From positions 1-54,632 of the forward strand of contig JBILGC010000010.1 of the NCBI GenBank assembly GCA_044351265.1: DNA of 54,632 nt, given 5' to 3'. Source of the stretch: JAJTFA01 sp044351265 (lineage in GTDB: Bacteria; Bacteroidota; Bacteroidia; UKL13-3). Under the pieces are notes generated by a model. The model was not told the DNA's origin. It made no database searches and saw nothing but the letters and a program-made list of their open reading frames with translations. Position numbers and translations under genes: made by a program. This document shows, piece by piece, positions 36,746-45,103 of this stretch; the first letter of the stretch is position 1; every line of letters starts with the position of its first letter.

Positions 36746-36753
36746 TATCTTTG
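36746..36753 (+). promoter_or_regulatory. Candidate -7 element of miaB
   Basis: TATCTTTG matches TAnnTTTG and lies 20 bases before the miaB start. The -33 region is T-rich (TTTTTC) rather than a clear TTTG. Confidence 0.4.
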
Positions 36754-36773
36754 CGCCTCAATTTGATGCAAGT

Positions 36774-38150
36774 ATGAGAGGGATAACTGCTGATATGGCC
36801 CCTGAAATCGCCACCAGAAACCTGTATATAGAAACCTACGGATGCGCCATGAATCTGGCTGACAGTGAAGTGATGGCCAGCATTATGCTGGATAAAGGTT
36901 ATAAAACTACTCCTAATCCGCTTGAGGCCGATGTGGTTTTTTTAAATACCTGCGCAATTAGAGACAATGCCGAGTCGCGAGTGTGGGGTAGATTAAGAGA
37001 ACTGAAGCACCAGAAAAAGAAAAATCCGGGAATGATTGTGGGTGTAATGGGTTGCATGGCCGAACGTTTAAAAGCCAAATTACTGGAACAAGAACAACTG
37101 GTTGATATTGTTGTAGGGCCCGATGCCTACCGCGATATTCCTAAACTAATAGAGCAGGTAGAAGAAGGACAAAAAGCGGTTAATGTATTGCTGAGTCGCG
37201 AAGAAACCTATGCCGAGATTACGCCTGTGCGCTTAGGCAGCAACGGAGTAAATGCTTTTGTGAGCATTATGCGTGGATGCGATAATATGTGCTCCTTCTG
37301 CGTGGTGCCCTTTACACGCGGACGTGAACGCAGCCGCGAACCTCAAAGCATCATTAAAGAAGCTACCGAACTTTACAACCAGGGATATAAAGAAGTAACG
37401 CTGCTTGGACAAAATGTAGATTCCTATAAATGGCAAAATGAAGCAGGCGAAACCTTATGCAACTTTGCGCAGCTGCTGGAGCTGGTGGCACAAATTGCTC
37501 CCGATCTACGTATCCGTTTCTCTTCTTCGCATCCTAAAGATATTACCGATGAAGTATTGTATACCATGAAAAAGTATAACAATATCTGCAACTATATTCA
37601 TTTCCCTTTACAGTCTGGTAACTCACGGGTATTGAAATTGATGAACCGCACCTATGATGCAGACTGGTTTAAACAGCGCATTGAAAAAATACGCGAGATT
37701 ATTCCGGATTGTGGTATTTCTACAGATGCTATTGTGGGCTTTTGCAGCGAAACAGAAGAAGAGTTTAACGATACACTGAATATGTTTAGCCTCTCTCAGT
37801 TTGATTTTGCCTATATGTATGCCTACAGTGAGCGCCCGGGTACAATGGCTGCACGCAAATATACCGATGATATCGCTGCTGAAGATAAAAGCCGCAGGTT
37901 GCAGGAACTTATCAATCTGCAAAACAGCATTAGTATAGAAAAAAATAAGCGCTATATCGGCACCGAACAACTGGTGCTTGTTGAAGGAGAATCAAAAAAA
38001 TCTGAGGCAGACCTTAAAGGGCGGAACGACCAAAACATTACCGTTATTTTTCCTAAACAAAATAGCATTGACAAAGGCTCTTACGTTCAAGTAAAAATCG
38101 AACGCAGCACCCAAACCAGCCTTATTGGTAAAGTGGTCCAAGTGCTTTAA
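36774..38150 (+). CDS. miaB: tRNA-2-methylthio-N6-dimethylallyladenosine synthase
   Basis: The 458-residue protein has the three MiaB domains. The UPF0004 domain has cysteines in ETYGCAMN, NTCAIRDNA and MGCMAERL. The radical-SAM domain has CDNMCSFCVVPFTRGRE (about residue 167). The C-terminal TRAM domain carries GTEQLVLVEG and ends LIGKVVQVL. It methylthiolates A37 of tRNAs reading UNN codons. A conserved start at 36774 follows a TAnnTTTG promoter. It is followed after 35 bases by the sigma-54 activator. Confidence 0.96.
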   Translation: MRGITADMAPEIATRNLYIETYGCAMNLADSEVMASIMLDKGYKTTPNPLEADVVFLNTCAIRDNAESRVWGRLRELKHQKKKNPGMIVGVMGCMAERLKAKLLEQEQLVDIVVGPDAYRDIPKLIEQVEEGQKAVNVLLSREETYAEITPVRLGSNGVNAFVSIMRGCDNMCSFCVVPFTRGRERSREPQSIIKEATELYNQGYKEVTLLGQNVDSYKWQNEAGETLCNFAQLLELVAQIAPDLRIRFSSSHPKDITDEVLYTMKKYNNICNYIHFPLQSGNSRVLKLMNRTYDADWFKQRIEKIREIIPDCGISTDAIVGFCSETEEEFNDTLNMFSLSQFDFAYMYAYSERPGTMAARKYTDDIAAEDKSRRLQELINLQNSISIEKNKRYIGTEQLVLVEGESKKSEADLKGRNDQNITVIFPKQNSIDKGSYVQVKIERSTQTSLIGKVVQVL

Positions 38151-38185
38151 AATTTATTCCCACTCCTTCACTAAAAAAATATTGT

Positions 38186-39415
38186 ATGAACATACAGGAT
38201 ATTAAACAACGATTTGAAATTATTGGTAACTCTCCCCTACTGAATATTGCACTTGAAACCGCAGTAAAGGTTGCTCCCACTGATATCAGTGTGCTGATTA
38301 ATGGAGAAAGCGGTGTGGGTAAAGAAGCTTTTTCTAAAATAATACATGCACTAAGCAATCGTAAACATGGTCCTTTTATTGCCGTTAACTGCGGTGCCAT
38401 TCCGGAAGGCACCATCGACTCTGAATTATTCGGACACGAAAAAGGTTCTTTTACCGGTGCGCATGATACGCGTAAAGGTTATTTTGAAACTGTTAGCGGT
38501 GGCACCATTTTTTTAGATGAAGTTGGAGAACTGCCCTTAGAAACGCAAGCCCGTTTGTTGCGTGTGTTAGAAAGCGGAGAGTTTATTAAAGTGGGCTCAT
38601 CCAAAGTGCAAAAAACAGATGTACGTGTGGTTGCAGCTACCAATAAAGATTTATTGGATTTGGCTGCTGCCGGAAAATTTCGCGAAGACTTATATTATCG
38701 TCTCAGCACTGTGCCTATCAAAGTACCACCTCTGCGTGAGCGCAGAGAAGACACACACCTGCTGTTTAGAAAATTCGCAGCCGACTTTGCAGAAAAATAC
38801 AAATCAAAACCGCTGGTGATTGAGCCTGAGGCACTGCAAATCTTAGTAAATTACCGTTGGCCGGGAAATATACGTCAGCTAAAAAATATTGCCGAACAAC
38901 TTTCGGTGCTTGATGAAGATAAAACCATCAATGCTCATGAACTTACACGTGTGCTGCCTGCTGAAAAACCCGGTTTGCCTATGCTGCTTGGCAACACACA
39001 GGCCGATCAAGGTATGAGTGAACGTGATATTTTTTATAAAGTGTTGTTTGATTTAAGAAAGGATGTAATGGATTTGAAAGGTGTGGTTTTTGATATGATG
39101 CAGGGTGGCACCGCAAACGCAGGACTTAATCCTCCTCCACGCGAGCCATTAGGAAATCTGTTTAACGAGTCTTTTCATCAACCAATATCACACCCGCAAG
39201 TAATGCCGGTTACGCCCACATCCAGCACTCCGCAGGTTATTGAAATTCCTGTGGCCCAAACTGCCAACGAATCACTCTCGCTGGAAGAACTGGAATTGGA
39301 GATGATAAAAAAAGCGCTTGAAAAATATAATGGCAGACGAAAAAAAGCAGCTAATGAGCTTGGCATTTCAGAGCGTACACTTTACCGTAAAATCAAACAA
39401 TACAACTTGGAATAA
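38186..39415 (+). CDS. Sigma-54-dependent transcriptional activator without receiver domain
   Basis: The 409-residue protein begins directly with the AAA+ domain: Walker A NGESGVGKEAF (about residue 40), the sigma-54 contact loop GSFTGA, and GGTIFLDEVGELP (Walker B). LRERREDTHLL and YRWPGNIRQLKNI follow. A Pro/Gln-rich linker (about residues 285-350) leads to a Fis-type helix-turn-helix at the C-terminus, KKAANELGISERTLYRKIKQ. No N-terminal sensor domain is present, so activity must be controlled by expression or by another protein. Target promoters are not visible in this window. Confidence 0.92.
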   Translation: MNIQDIKQRFEIIGNSPLLNIALETAVKVAPTDISVLINGESGVGKEAFSKIIHALSNRKHGPFIAVNCGAIPEGTIDSELFGHEKGSFTGAHDTRKGYFETVSGGTIFLDEVGELPLETQARLLRVLESGEFIKVGSSKVQKTDVRVVAATNKDLLDLAAAGKFREDLYYRLSTVPIKVPPLRERREDTHLLFRKFAADFAEKYKSKPLVIEPEALQILVNYRWPGNIRQLKNIAEQLSVLDEDKTINAHELTRVLPAEKPGLPMLLGNTQADQGMSERDIFYKVLFDLRKDVMDLKGVVFDMMQGGTANAGLNPPPREPLGNLFNESFHQPISHPQVMPVTPTSSTPQVIEIPVAQTANESLSLEELELEMIKKALEKYNGRRKKAANELGISERTLYRKIKQYNLE

Positions 39416-39473
39416 CGTCTTTGCTTTTTAAGCAAAATAAGTTTGTTTTGCACCAAAATTTTTAAAAGCCTTC

Positions 39474-39839
39474 ATGAAAAAACTTACTGCTATCTTTGCA
39501 TTGTGCTTTATTGGTTTTAAACTTTCTGCTCAGGTTATTGATGACAAAGCAGGTAAAACTTATTACTACTACGATGAAACCACCAAAAAGAAACTGAAAG
39601 AAGTTTATCACCACAAGGACATGATTAAAATTGTGCCCGACAAAAATAACTACGGCAGCTATCGTGATACCATTATTTACATGAAGCATGGTCCGTATAC
39701 TTTGTATGATGAGCAAGGCAACCTGAAATGCTCAGGCTACTTTCATAAAGATAAAAAAGACAGCATCTGGAAATACTATGACGTAAAAGGTGCACTCCTT
39801 AAAACAGAACGCTGGAAAATAGGAAAGCAGATTAATTAG
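39474..39839 (+). CDS. Exported YwqK/MORN-like repeat protein
   Basis: The 121-residue protein has a signal peptide (MKKLTAIFALCFIGFKLSAQ) and two or three copies of a short beta repeat: HGPYTLYDEQGNLKCSGYFH and KDSIWKYYDVKGALLKTERW. These match the YwqK/MORN-like repeat (GxWxxYDxxGxL) seen in many Bacteroidota exported proteins. The repeats are usually surface-exposed and of unknown function. It stands alone; the candidate TAAGTTTG -7 element is at 39438-39445. Confidence 0.7.
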   Translation: MKKLTAIFALCFIGFKLSAQVIDDKAGKTYYYYDETTKKKLKEVYHHKDMIKIVPDKNNYGSYRDTIIYMKHGPYTLYDEQGNLKCSGYFHKDKKDSIWKYYDVKGALLKTERWKIGKQIN

Positions 39840-39952
39840 TTAGCTTTTGTTGTTCGATGTATAGTGTTAACCAGATTTGAGATGCGAGAAAGAATGTTCA
39901 ACATTTAATTTAATTCAATCTTCTAATTTCAAATTTTCCCTACCTTCCCTGC

Positions 39953-41605
39953 ATGTCCAATGATGAAATTGCCGATTTATTTAAATGGTACGCCAACCTC
40001 AGTGAACTGCATGATGGTAATCCGTTTAAAATAAAATCTTATGCTGCTGCGGCTTTCAAAATAGATAAACTGCACACACCGCTGGCTGGCAAATCTGTGG
40101 CTGAGCTTGAAGCCATGGAAGGTATAGGCAAAAGCATTGCCCAAAAGATTTTTGAAATAAACCAAATAGGTTCGTTTACCGAGCTCGTCCAACTCATTAA
40201 CGAAACCCCACAGGGTATCATTGATTTATTTAAAGTAAAAGGCATCGGGCCAAAGAAAATAGCCTATATCTGGAAACAACTGGGTATTGAAAGCATGGGC
40301 GAACTGCTTTATGCCTGCAATGAAAATCGCCTAGCTCAAGCCAAAGGCTTTGGTTTAAAAACACAACAGGCCGTTAAAGAAAGTATTGAATTTATTTTTA
40401 GCAATGCCAATAAGTTTCACTTCTTTAAACTGCAAATTCCCGCACTGAAACTGTTGCAGGAACTGAGCCAACTGCCTTACGTAAATCGTGCTTCCTTTAC
40501 CGGTGATCTACGCAGAAAAACAGAAACGCTTGATCATATATCTCTGCTAGCTGCCGCCAATATGGAACAGCTGCTTCAACACCTGAAAAAATCCTATACC
40601 GTTAGTTGCTCTGAAAACACCATTCACTTTCGCAGTACCGAAGGCTACCCAGTGCAACTAATTGTTACCAATGAATCCAATTTTGATGAGCAGCTCTTTA
40701 ACTCTACCGCTGCCACGCCTCACCTGAAAGAACTGGAAAAGGCAGGTGTAAATTTTAAAGCGGGTGATGAAGTGGCCATTTATGCTTCTGCAGGTTTTGC
40801 TTTTATAGAGCCGGAAATGCGCGAAGGCATAGGCGAATTGGAAAAAGCAAAAAACAATAACCTGCCCGAGCTTATTACCTATCAACACCTGAAAGGTGTG
40901 CTGCACAACCACACCACATACTCTGATGGGGCTAATACCTTAGCCGAAATGGCAATCTTCTGCAAAGAGCAGGGATTTGAATACTTGGGTATTTGTGACC
41001 ACTCTAAAAGTGCACAATATGCAGGAGGTTTAAAGGAAGCGGATATTTTAAAACAACATGCCGAAATTGATGCGCTGAATAGACAACTTTCTCCGTTTAA
41101 AATTTACAAAGGAATTGAAAGCGATATTTTGGGTGATGGTGCACTAGATTACAGCCCCGATGTGTTGGCTTCGTTTGATTTTGTGGTTGCATCGGTGCAC
41201 AGCAATTTAAAAATGAGCAAGGAAAAAGCCATGAGTCGTTTGCTTAAAGCCATTGAAAATCCGTTTACCGATATTCTGGGCCACCCCAGCGGCAGGCTGC
41301 TGCTTATGCGTGAAGGATACCCACTGGATTACCATACACTGATTGATGCTTGTGCAGCAAATGGTGTGGCTATTGAGCTTAATGCAAACCCCTACCGACT
41401 GGATCTTGATTGGCGATACCTGGATTATGCATTGAATAAAAATGTGCTCATTTCTATTAACCCTGATGCGCACGAAACTGCAGGTTTTTTTGATATGCAC
41501 TTTGGCATTAACGTGGCACGCAAAGGTGGGCTGTTTGCGGAAATGTGCCTCAACGCAAAAAGCAGTGCAGGGTTTGAAACCTGGCTGCAGCAACGCAGAA
41601 AGTAA
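39953..41605 (+). CDS. polX: PolX-family protein with PHP domain, polymerase site degenerate
   Basis: The 550-residue protein has the PolX layout: N-terminal helix-hairpin-helix modules (LEAMEGIGKSIAQKI and LFKVKGIGPKKIAYI), a polymerase beta-like palm (around residues 170-260), and a C-terminal PHP phosphoesterase domain. In the palm, the usual R-R-x-x-E-T-x-x-D-x-D aspartates are replaced: RRKTETLDHISLL, so the catalytic pair D-x-D becomes H-x-S. The PHP domain keeps HNHTTYSDG, CDHSKSAQYA, GIESDIL, ASVHSN, LGHPSGR and INPDAHE, and should be active as a nuclease/phosphatase. The family name is therefore right, but polymerase activity is doubtful. Confidence 0.85.
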   Translation: MSNDEIADLFKWYANLSELHDGNPFKIKSYAAAAFKIDKLHTPLAGKSVAELEAMEGIGKSIAQKIFEINQIGSFTELVQLINETPQGIIDLFKVKGIGPKKIAYIWKQLGIESMGELLYACNENRLAQAKGFGLKTQQAVKESIEFIFSNANKFHFFKLQIPALKLLQELSQLPYVNRASFTGDLRRKTETLDHISLLAAANMEQLLQHLKKSYTVSCSENTIHFRSTEGYPVQLIVTNESNFDEQLFNSTAATPHLKELEKAGVNFKAGDEVAIYASAGFAFIEPEMREGIGELEKAKNNNLPELITYQHLKGVLHNHTTYSDGANTLAEMAIFCKEQGFEYLGICDHSKSAQYAGGLKEADILKQHAEIDALNRQLSPFKIYKGIESDILGDGALDYSPDVLASFDFVVASVHSNLKMSKEKAMSRLLKAIENPFTDILGHPSGRLLLMREGYPLDYHTLIDACAANGVAIELNANPYRLDLDWRYLDYALNKNVLISINPDAHETAGFFDMHFGINVARKGGLFAEMCLNAKSSAGFETWLQQRRK

Positions 41606-41663
41606 AGCATCTATATTTGTTTTAACATGTTTTACCTGCTTAATTCGCAGTTGATTATTGCTT

Positions 41664-42629
41664 ATGCCCAAATTTCTGATTATACGTTTTAGCTCTATTG
41701 GCGATGTGGTGCTTACCACGCCTGTTATACGCTGCCTTAAGCAACAGGTGCCGCATGCCGAAGTTCATTTTTTAACCAAACCTGAATATGCGGGCCTACT
41801 GCAACACAACCCTTACCTAAGCGGTGTGCATGTGCATGATAAATCATTATCTGCCACTGCACGTGCTCTAAAAAAACACGACTTTAATGCCATTATAGAC
41901 CTACACCATAACCTGCGCACGCTGCTGCTTAAAATCATGCTGCAGGTACCTGCTTTTGCTTACCCTAAACTTAATTTAGAAAAATGGCTGCTGGTAAACC
42001 TTCGCATACATAAACTGCCCAACCTACACGTGGTTGACCGTTATATGCAAACTATACAAAACTTTGATGTGCGCAATGATGGCCTTGGACTTGATTATTT
42101 CTTTGGCCCAGAAAAAGTGGCTTTGCCTGCATTGCCTGCAGGCTATGTGGCTTTTGCCATTGGTGCGCAGCATGCTACCAAGCGCATGCCCAATGAAAAA
42201 ATACGTGAAGTATGCCGCAACCTGCCTATGCCGGTGGTGTTACTAGGAGGCAAAACCGATGAAGCAAATGGGGAACTTATTGCAAGGCAAGCCGGTGGGC
42301 ATGTAAAAAACTTTTGCGGCAAACTAAGCCTGGAGCAATCTGCTGCGGTGGTAAAGGGTGCACAAAAACTAATTACACATGATACAGGACTAATGCATAT
42401 TGCAGCGGCACTAAAAAAAGATGTGGTGGTCATTTGGGGGAATACCGTACCTGAGTTTGGCATGAGTGCCTACCGCGGCACACAAACGTTTAACGCAGCC
42501 AATATGCAGGTAGAAGGTTTGGCCTGCCGCCCCTGCAGCAAAATAGGCCACAGCCAGTGCCCCAAAAAACATTTTAACTGCATGCGGCTGCAAAATATAA
42601 GTGCAATTTGCGAAGCGGTGGTTAGATGA
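41664..42629 (+). CDS. GT9 (heptosyltransferase-like) glycosyltransferase
   Basis: I start at ATG 41664 (321 residues); the TTG two codons upstream is possible. Family patterns of GT9: KFLIIRFSSIGDVVLTTPVI at the N-terminus, HNLRTLLLKI, FAIGAQHATKRMP, VVLLGGKTDE, HDTGLMHIAAALKKDVVVIW, and a cysteine-rich end CRPCSKIGHSQCPKKHFNCM. In other bacteria the family adds heptose or similar sugars to lipid A core. The cysteine cluster is a common Bacteroidota variation. It follows the PolX-like gene and is convergent with sucC. Confidence 0.9.
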   Translation: MPKFLIIRFSSIGDVVLTTPVIRCLKQQVPHAEVHFLTKPEYAGLLQHNPYLSGVHVHDKSLSATARALKKHDFNAIIDLHHNLRTLLLKIMLQVPAFAYPKLNLEKWLLVNLRIHKLPNLHVVDRYMQTIQNFDVRNDGLGLDYFFGPEKVALPALPAGYVAFAIGAQHATKRMPNEKIREVCRNLPMPVVLLGGKTDEANGELIARQAGGHVKNFCGKLSLEQSAAVVKGAQKLITHDTGLMHIAAALKKDVVVIWGNTVPEFGMSAYRGTQTFNAANMQVEGLACRPCSKIGHSQCPKKHFNCMRLQNISAICEAVVR

Positions 42630-42732
42630 AATGGACCCGGCATATGGGTAAGAGCTAGAGAAAGGCCAAAAGCTGCAGGTTGAATGCTGAATCTTGAATT
42701 TTATATGTTGAGTGTAAGTTAAACTTCGAACA

Positions 42733-43953
42733 CTAAATCGTTCCAGCTACTGCTTTTTGCACCAGATCGGCTGCTTCTTTTAATACAATAGCTGAATAAA
42801 CTTTGAGTCCACTTTCATCGATGAGTTTTTTGGCTTGCTCTGCATTGGTTCCTTGCAGGCGTACAATGATTGGCACCGGAATATTTCCGATAGAATGATA
42901 GGCATCTACCACGCCCTGAGCCACACGATCGCAACGCACAATGCCACCAAAAATATTAATGAGTATGGCCTTAACATTAGGATCTTTTAGGATGATTCGG
43001 AAACCGGCTTCAACAGTTTTTGCATTGGCACTGCCGCCTACATCGAGAAAGTTAGCAGGCTCGCCACCGGAAAGTTTAATAATATCCATTGTGGCCATAG
43101 CCAAGCCTGCACCGTTTACCATGCAGCCCACATTACCATCTAGTTTTACAAAGTTAAGATTGTGTTTACCGGCCTCAACCTCGGTAGGATCTTCTTCAGC
43201 CAAATCACGCATGGCTTGATAATCCGGATGGCGGTAAAGAGCATTGTCGTCTATGTTTACCTTACCATCTACCGCTATGATTTTATCATCGGCAGTTTTT
43301 AATACAGGGTTAATTTCAAACATGGCGGCATCACTGTTCTCATAAGCGCGATAAAGAGCGCTAACAAATTTTACCATTTGCTTAAAAGCCTCTCCCTCGC
43401 AACCCAGTTTAAATGCAATTTTACGTGCCTGAAATGCCTGGATGCCCACTTTAGGATCGATGGTTTCTTTGTGTATAAGGTGGGGGGTGGTTTCTGCCAC
43501 GTGTTCAATATCCATACCACCTTCGGTAGAGTAAACAATGATGTTTTTGCTTTGCGAACGATCTAGCATCACGCTCATATAATACTCCTTAGGCTGGTTA
43601 GCACCGGGATAATAAACATCTTGAGCAACCAAAACCTTGTTTACCACTTTGCCTTTAGGGCCGGTTTGAATGGTAACTAGGGTTCCGCCAAGTATATTTC
43701 CAGCAATTTCTTTGGCCTTATCGGCATTTTTGGCAACAGCCACACCGCGCTGCTCTTTACCCTGAATAGTGCCCTTGCCACGGCCACCGGCATGTATCTG
43801 AGCTTTTACCACAACAAAGTCACTGCCAAATTGATCTTTTAATTTAAGTGCTGCTGCATGAGCTTCATCGGCAGTTTGAGCCACTATACCTTCCTGTACC
43901 GCTACCCCAAAGGATTTTAAAATTTGTTTTGCCTGATATTCGTGAATGTTCAT
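42733..43953 (-). CDS. sucC: Succinyl-CoA synthetase subunit beta (ADP-forming)
   Basis: The 406-residue protein shows the ATP-grasp beta subunit pattern: MNIHEYQAKQILKSFGVAV, KAQIHAGGRGKG, NPVLKTADDKIIAVDGKVNI, GNVGCMVNGAGLAMATMDII and FGGIVRCDRVAQGVVDAYH. It converts succinyl-CoA and ADP to succinate, CoA and ATP in the citric acid cycle. The partner sucD is not beside it here; this split is frequent in Bacteroidota. It is flanked by AT-rich gaps with short degenerate repeats. Confidence 0.96.
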   Translation of the reverse strand: MNIHEYQAKQILKSFGVAVQEGIVAQTADEAHAAALKLKDQFGSDFVVVKAQIHAGGRGKGTIQGKEQRGVAVAKNADKAKEIAGNILGGTLVTIQTGPKGKVVNKVLVAQDVYYPGANQPKEYYMSVMLDRSQSKNIIVYSTEGGMDIEHVAETTPHLIHKETIDPKVGIQAFQARKIAFKLGCEGEAFKQMVKFVSALYRAYENSDAAMFEINPVLKTADDKIIAVDGKVNIDDNALYRHPDYQAMRDLAEEDPTEVEAGKHNLNFVKLDGNVGCMVNGAGLAMATMDIIKLSGGEPANFLDVGGSANAKTVEAGFRIILKDPNVKAILINIFGGIVRCDRVAQGVVDAYHSIGNIPVPIIVRLQGTNAEQAKKLIDESGLKVYSAIVLKEAADLVQKAVAGTI

Positions 43954-44422
43954 TCTATAAAAATTTGAGTGCGAAAATAGAATTAAACTTGAGTTTTGAA
44001 AATGTTAAATTTTACAGCAGTATTTTTTAGTGTTGAAGGTTGATTATTAAGTGTCGAGTTAAGCCGAGGGGTAAGCTTTTAGAAGAATCAATTAAGCAAA
44101 AGACCAATGCGCTGAAAGACGAAAAAACAGGAATGAACTAAGAAGAATATGTTCTAAATAACATTACTACATCATCTCATTGATACATTATCACATCAAC
44201 TTATTATCATATTAATAAAATTTAACCCTTCTAATTTTTAATTTATCATTTCCGCCAGACAAAGACCAACAGCTACAAACTGAATTTTGAATAATAAATA
44301 TTAAGTCATAGAAAATTCGAGCATCGAACTCTAAACTTCGGACTCAAAAACCTTAATTTCCAATAAAGAAATGCAGGAGTGTAATTATAATTGTAAATTG
44401 CATGGCGTAAGGCAAAAAAGGC
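43954..44422. repeat. AT-rich gap between sucC and the LolD gene, with degenerate short repeats
   Basis: A 469-base gap between divergent genes. Parts are built from imperfect heptamer-like units, for example CTGAATTTTGAATAATAAATA and CGAACTCTAAACTTCGGACTC, and TACATTATCACATCAACTTA with TTATCATATTAA. Similar wording (GAATGCTGAATCTTGAATTT and AACTTCGAACACTAAA) occurs on the other side of sucC at 42680-42735. It must also hold the promoters of both genes. No coding seen. Confidence 0.4.
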
Positions 44423-45076
44423 ATGATCAGAACAGAAGGCATTTACAAATCATACGGCAGCCTGCCGGTGTTAAAAGGAATAGACCTTAGCATAAACCGC
44501 GGAGAAGTTGTTTCAATTATTGGTGCATCCGGTGCCGGAAAAACCACTTTGCTGCAAATTATAGGCACGCTAGATAAACCGGATAAAGGTAGCGTATTTA
44601 TAAATAGTACCAACGTAACCGCTTTGCAAGGAAAAGCCCTTTCGCAATTTAGAAACTATGCCATAGGCTTTATTTTTCAGTTTCATCAGTTGCTTCCGGA
44701 ATTTACTGCGTTGGAGAATGTGTGCATACCTGCTTGGATTGGTAAAAAAAATAAAGTTGAAGCCGAAGCTCGTGCCCGTGAATTGATGACCTTTTTAAAA
44801 GTAGATCACCGCTTGCACCACAAACCATCTGAACTTTCCGGAGGGGAACAACAACGTGTGGCTGTGGCCCGTGCACTGATGAATGAACCGGCCGTTATAC
44901 TGGCTGATGAACCCTCAGGCAACTTGGATTCTGCGAATGCAGCGGCACTTCATGATTTGTTTTTTGAACTGCGTGAGCGCTTTAATCAAACTTTTGTTAT
45001 TGTTACACACAACGAAGCACTGGCCAACCGGGCCGACAGAAAATTGCTGATGAAAGACGGGTTGATTGCCCTGTAG
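44423..45076 (+). CDS. lolD: ABC transporter ATP-binding protein, LolD/MacB family
   Basis: The 217-residue ATPase has Walker A GASGAGKTTLLQ (about residue 35), Q-loop FIFQFHQLLPEFTALEN, signature LSGGEQQRVAVARAL and Walker B VILADEPSGNLDSANA. The LP-type 'IGFIFQFHQLL' and overall length place it in the LolD/FtsE/MacB group. LolD drives release of lipoproteins from the inner membrane with LolC/E. No permease gene is beside it, so the partner is encoded elsewhere. Followed by recQ after 27 bases. Confidence 0.85.
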   Translation: MIRTEGIYKSYGSLPVLKGIDLSINRGEVVSIIGASGAGKTTLLQIIGTLDKPDKGSVFINSTNVTALQGKALSQFRNYAIGFIFQFHQLLPEFTALENVCIPAWIGKKNKVEAEARARELMTFLKVDHRLHHKPSELSGGEQQRVAVARALMNEPAVILADEPSGNLDSANAAALHDLFFELRERFNQTFVIVTHNEALANRADRKLLMKDGLIAL

Positions 45077-45103
45077 GCAAGCTTGCCCTATTTTGCGCGT
45101 GCC

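Noticed and set aside
41207..41719. 170-codon minus-strand frame
   Set aside because: Antisense to the PolX-like gene and into the next gene; no recognisable domain.
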